DNA of 5,318 nucleotides from assembly GCA_947631315.1 (NCBI GenBank), contig CANRLA010000083.1, positions 1 through 5,318 on the forward strand, in the 5' to 3' direction. Source of the stretch: an uncultured Clostridia bacterium. GTDB taxonomy: Bacteria > Bacillota > Clostridia > TANB77 > CAG-508. Of the stretch, positions 5,308 to 5,318 are shown one piece after another (position 1 is the stretch's first letter; every line of letters starts with the position of its first letter). Under the pieces are notes generated by a model. The model saw only the letters and a program-made list of their open reading frames with translations, was not told the origin of the DNA and searched no databases. The position numbers were made by a program, and so were the translations under genes.

Positions 5308-5318
5308 ATATTTTTTAT

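Overview
This is a strongly AT-rich chromosomal segment from an endospore-forming member of the Clostridia, probably an uncultured gut-type lineage. The low G+C content, purine-rich AAAGGA-type ribosome binding sites, a TTG start codon and a clear germination protease gene (gpr) support this. I cannot name a species.

Layout. Positions 2-278 are the 3' end of a glycogen debranching enzyme gene, cut by the window edge and broken by a single-base frameshift. It is followed on the + strand by holA (DNA polymerase III delta subunit, TTG start), a probable DUF6873-family protein of the guanidine-modifying-enzyme fold, gpr, and a small orphan membrane protein. A perfect 14-bp hairpin with A/T flanks closes this block and also faces the end of the opposing block. 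On the - strand, reading leftward from the right edge, lie an RluA-family pseudouridine synthase and, 17 bases later, a TraX-family membrane protein. These two look like one operon.

Regulation visible in the sequence. A good match to a sigma-G promoter (GTATA, 18 bp, CATAATA) precedes gpr, as expected for a forespore gene. A vegetative-type promoter (TTGCAC, 17 bp, TATAAT) precedes the small membrane protein, and a 9-bp dyad lies across its -35 region. The leader of the pseudouridine synthase gene can fold in two mutually exclusive ways. One fold ends in seven U residues and captures the ribosome binding site, so it could act as an attenuator or translational switch. This leader is the most unusual structure in the window.

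How the genes relate. holA and gpr are neighbours in many Firmicutes (B. subtilis has holA-rpsT-gpr-spoIIP-lepA). Here the DUF6873 gene sits where rpsT would be, and the small membrane protein follows gpr where spoIIP is expected. The genes otherwise belong to unrelated processes: glycogen use, replication, spore germination and RNA modification. I see no mobile element, CRISPR array, tRNA or rRNA, and no convincing new multi-gene system.
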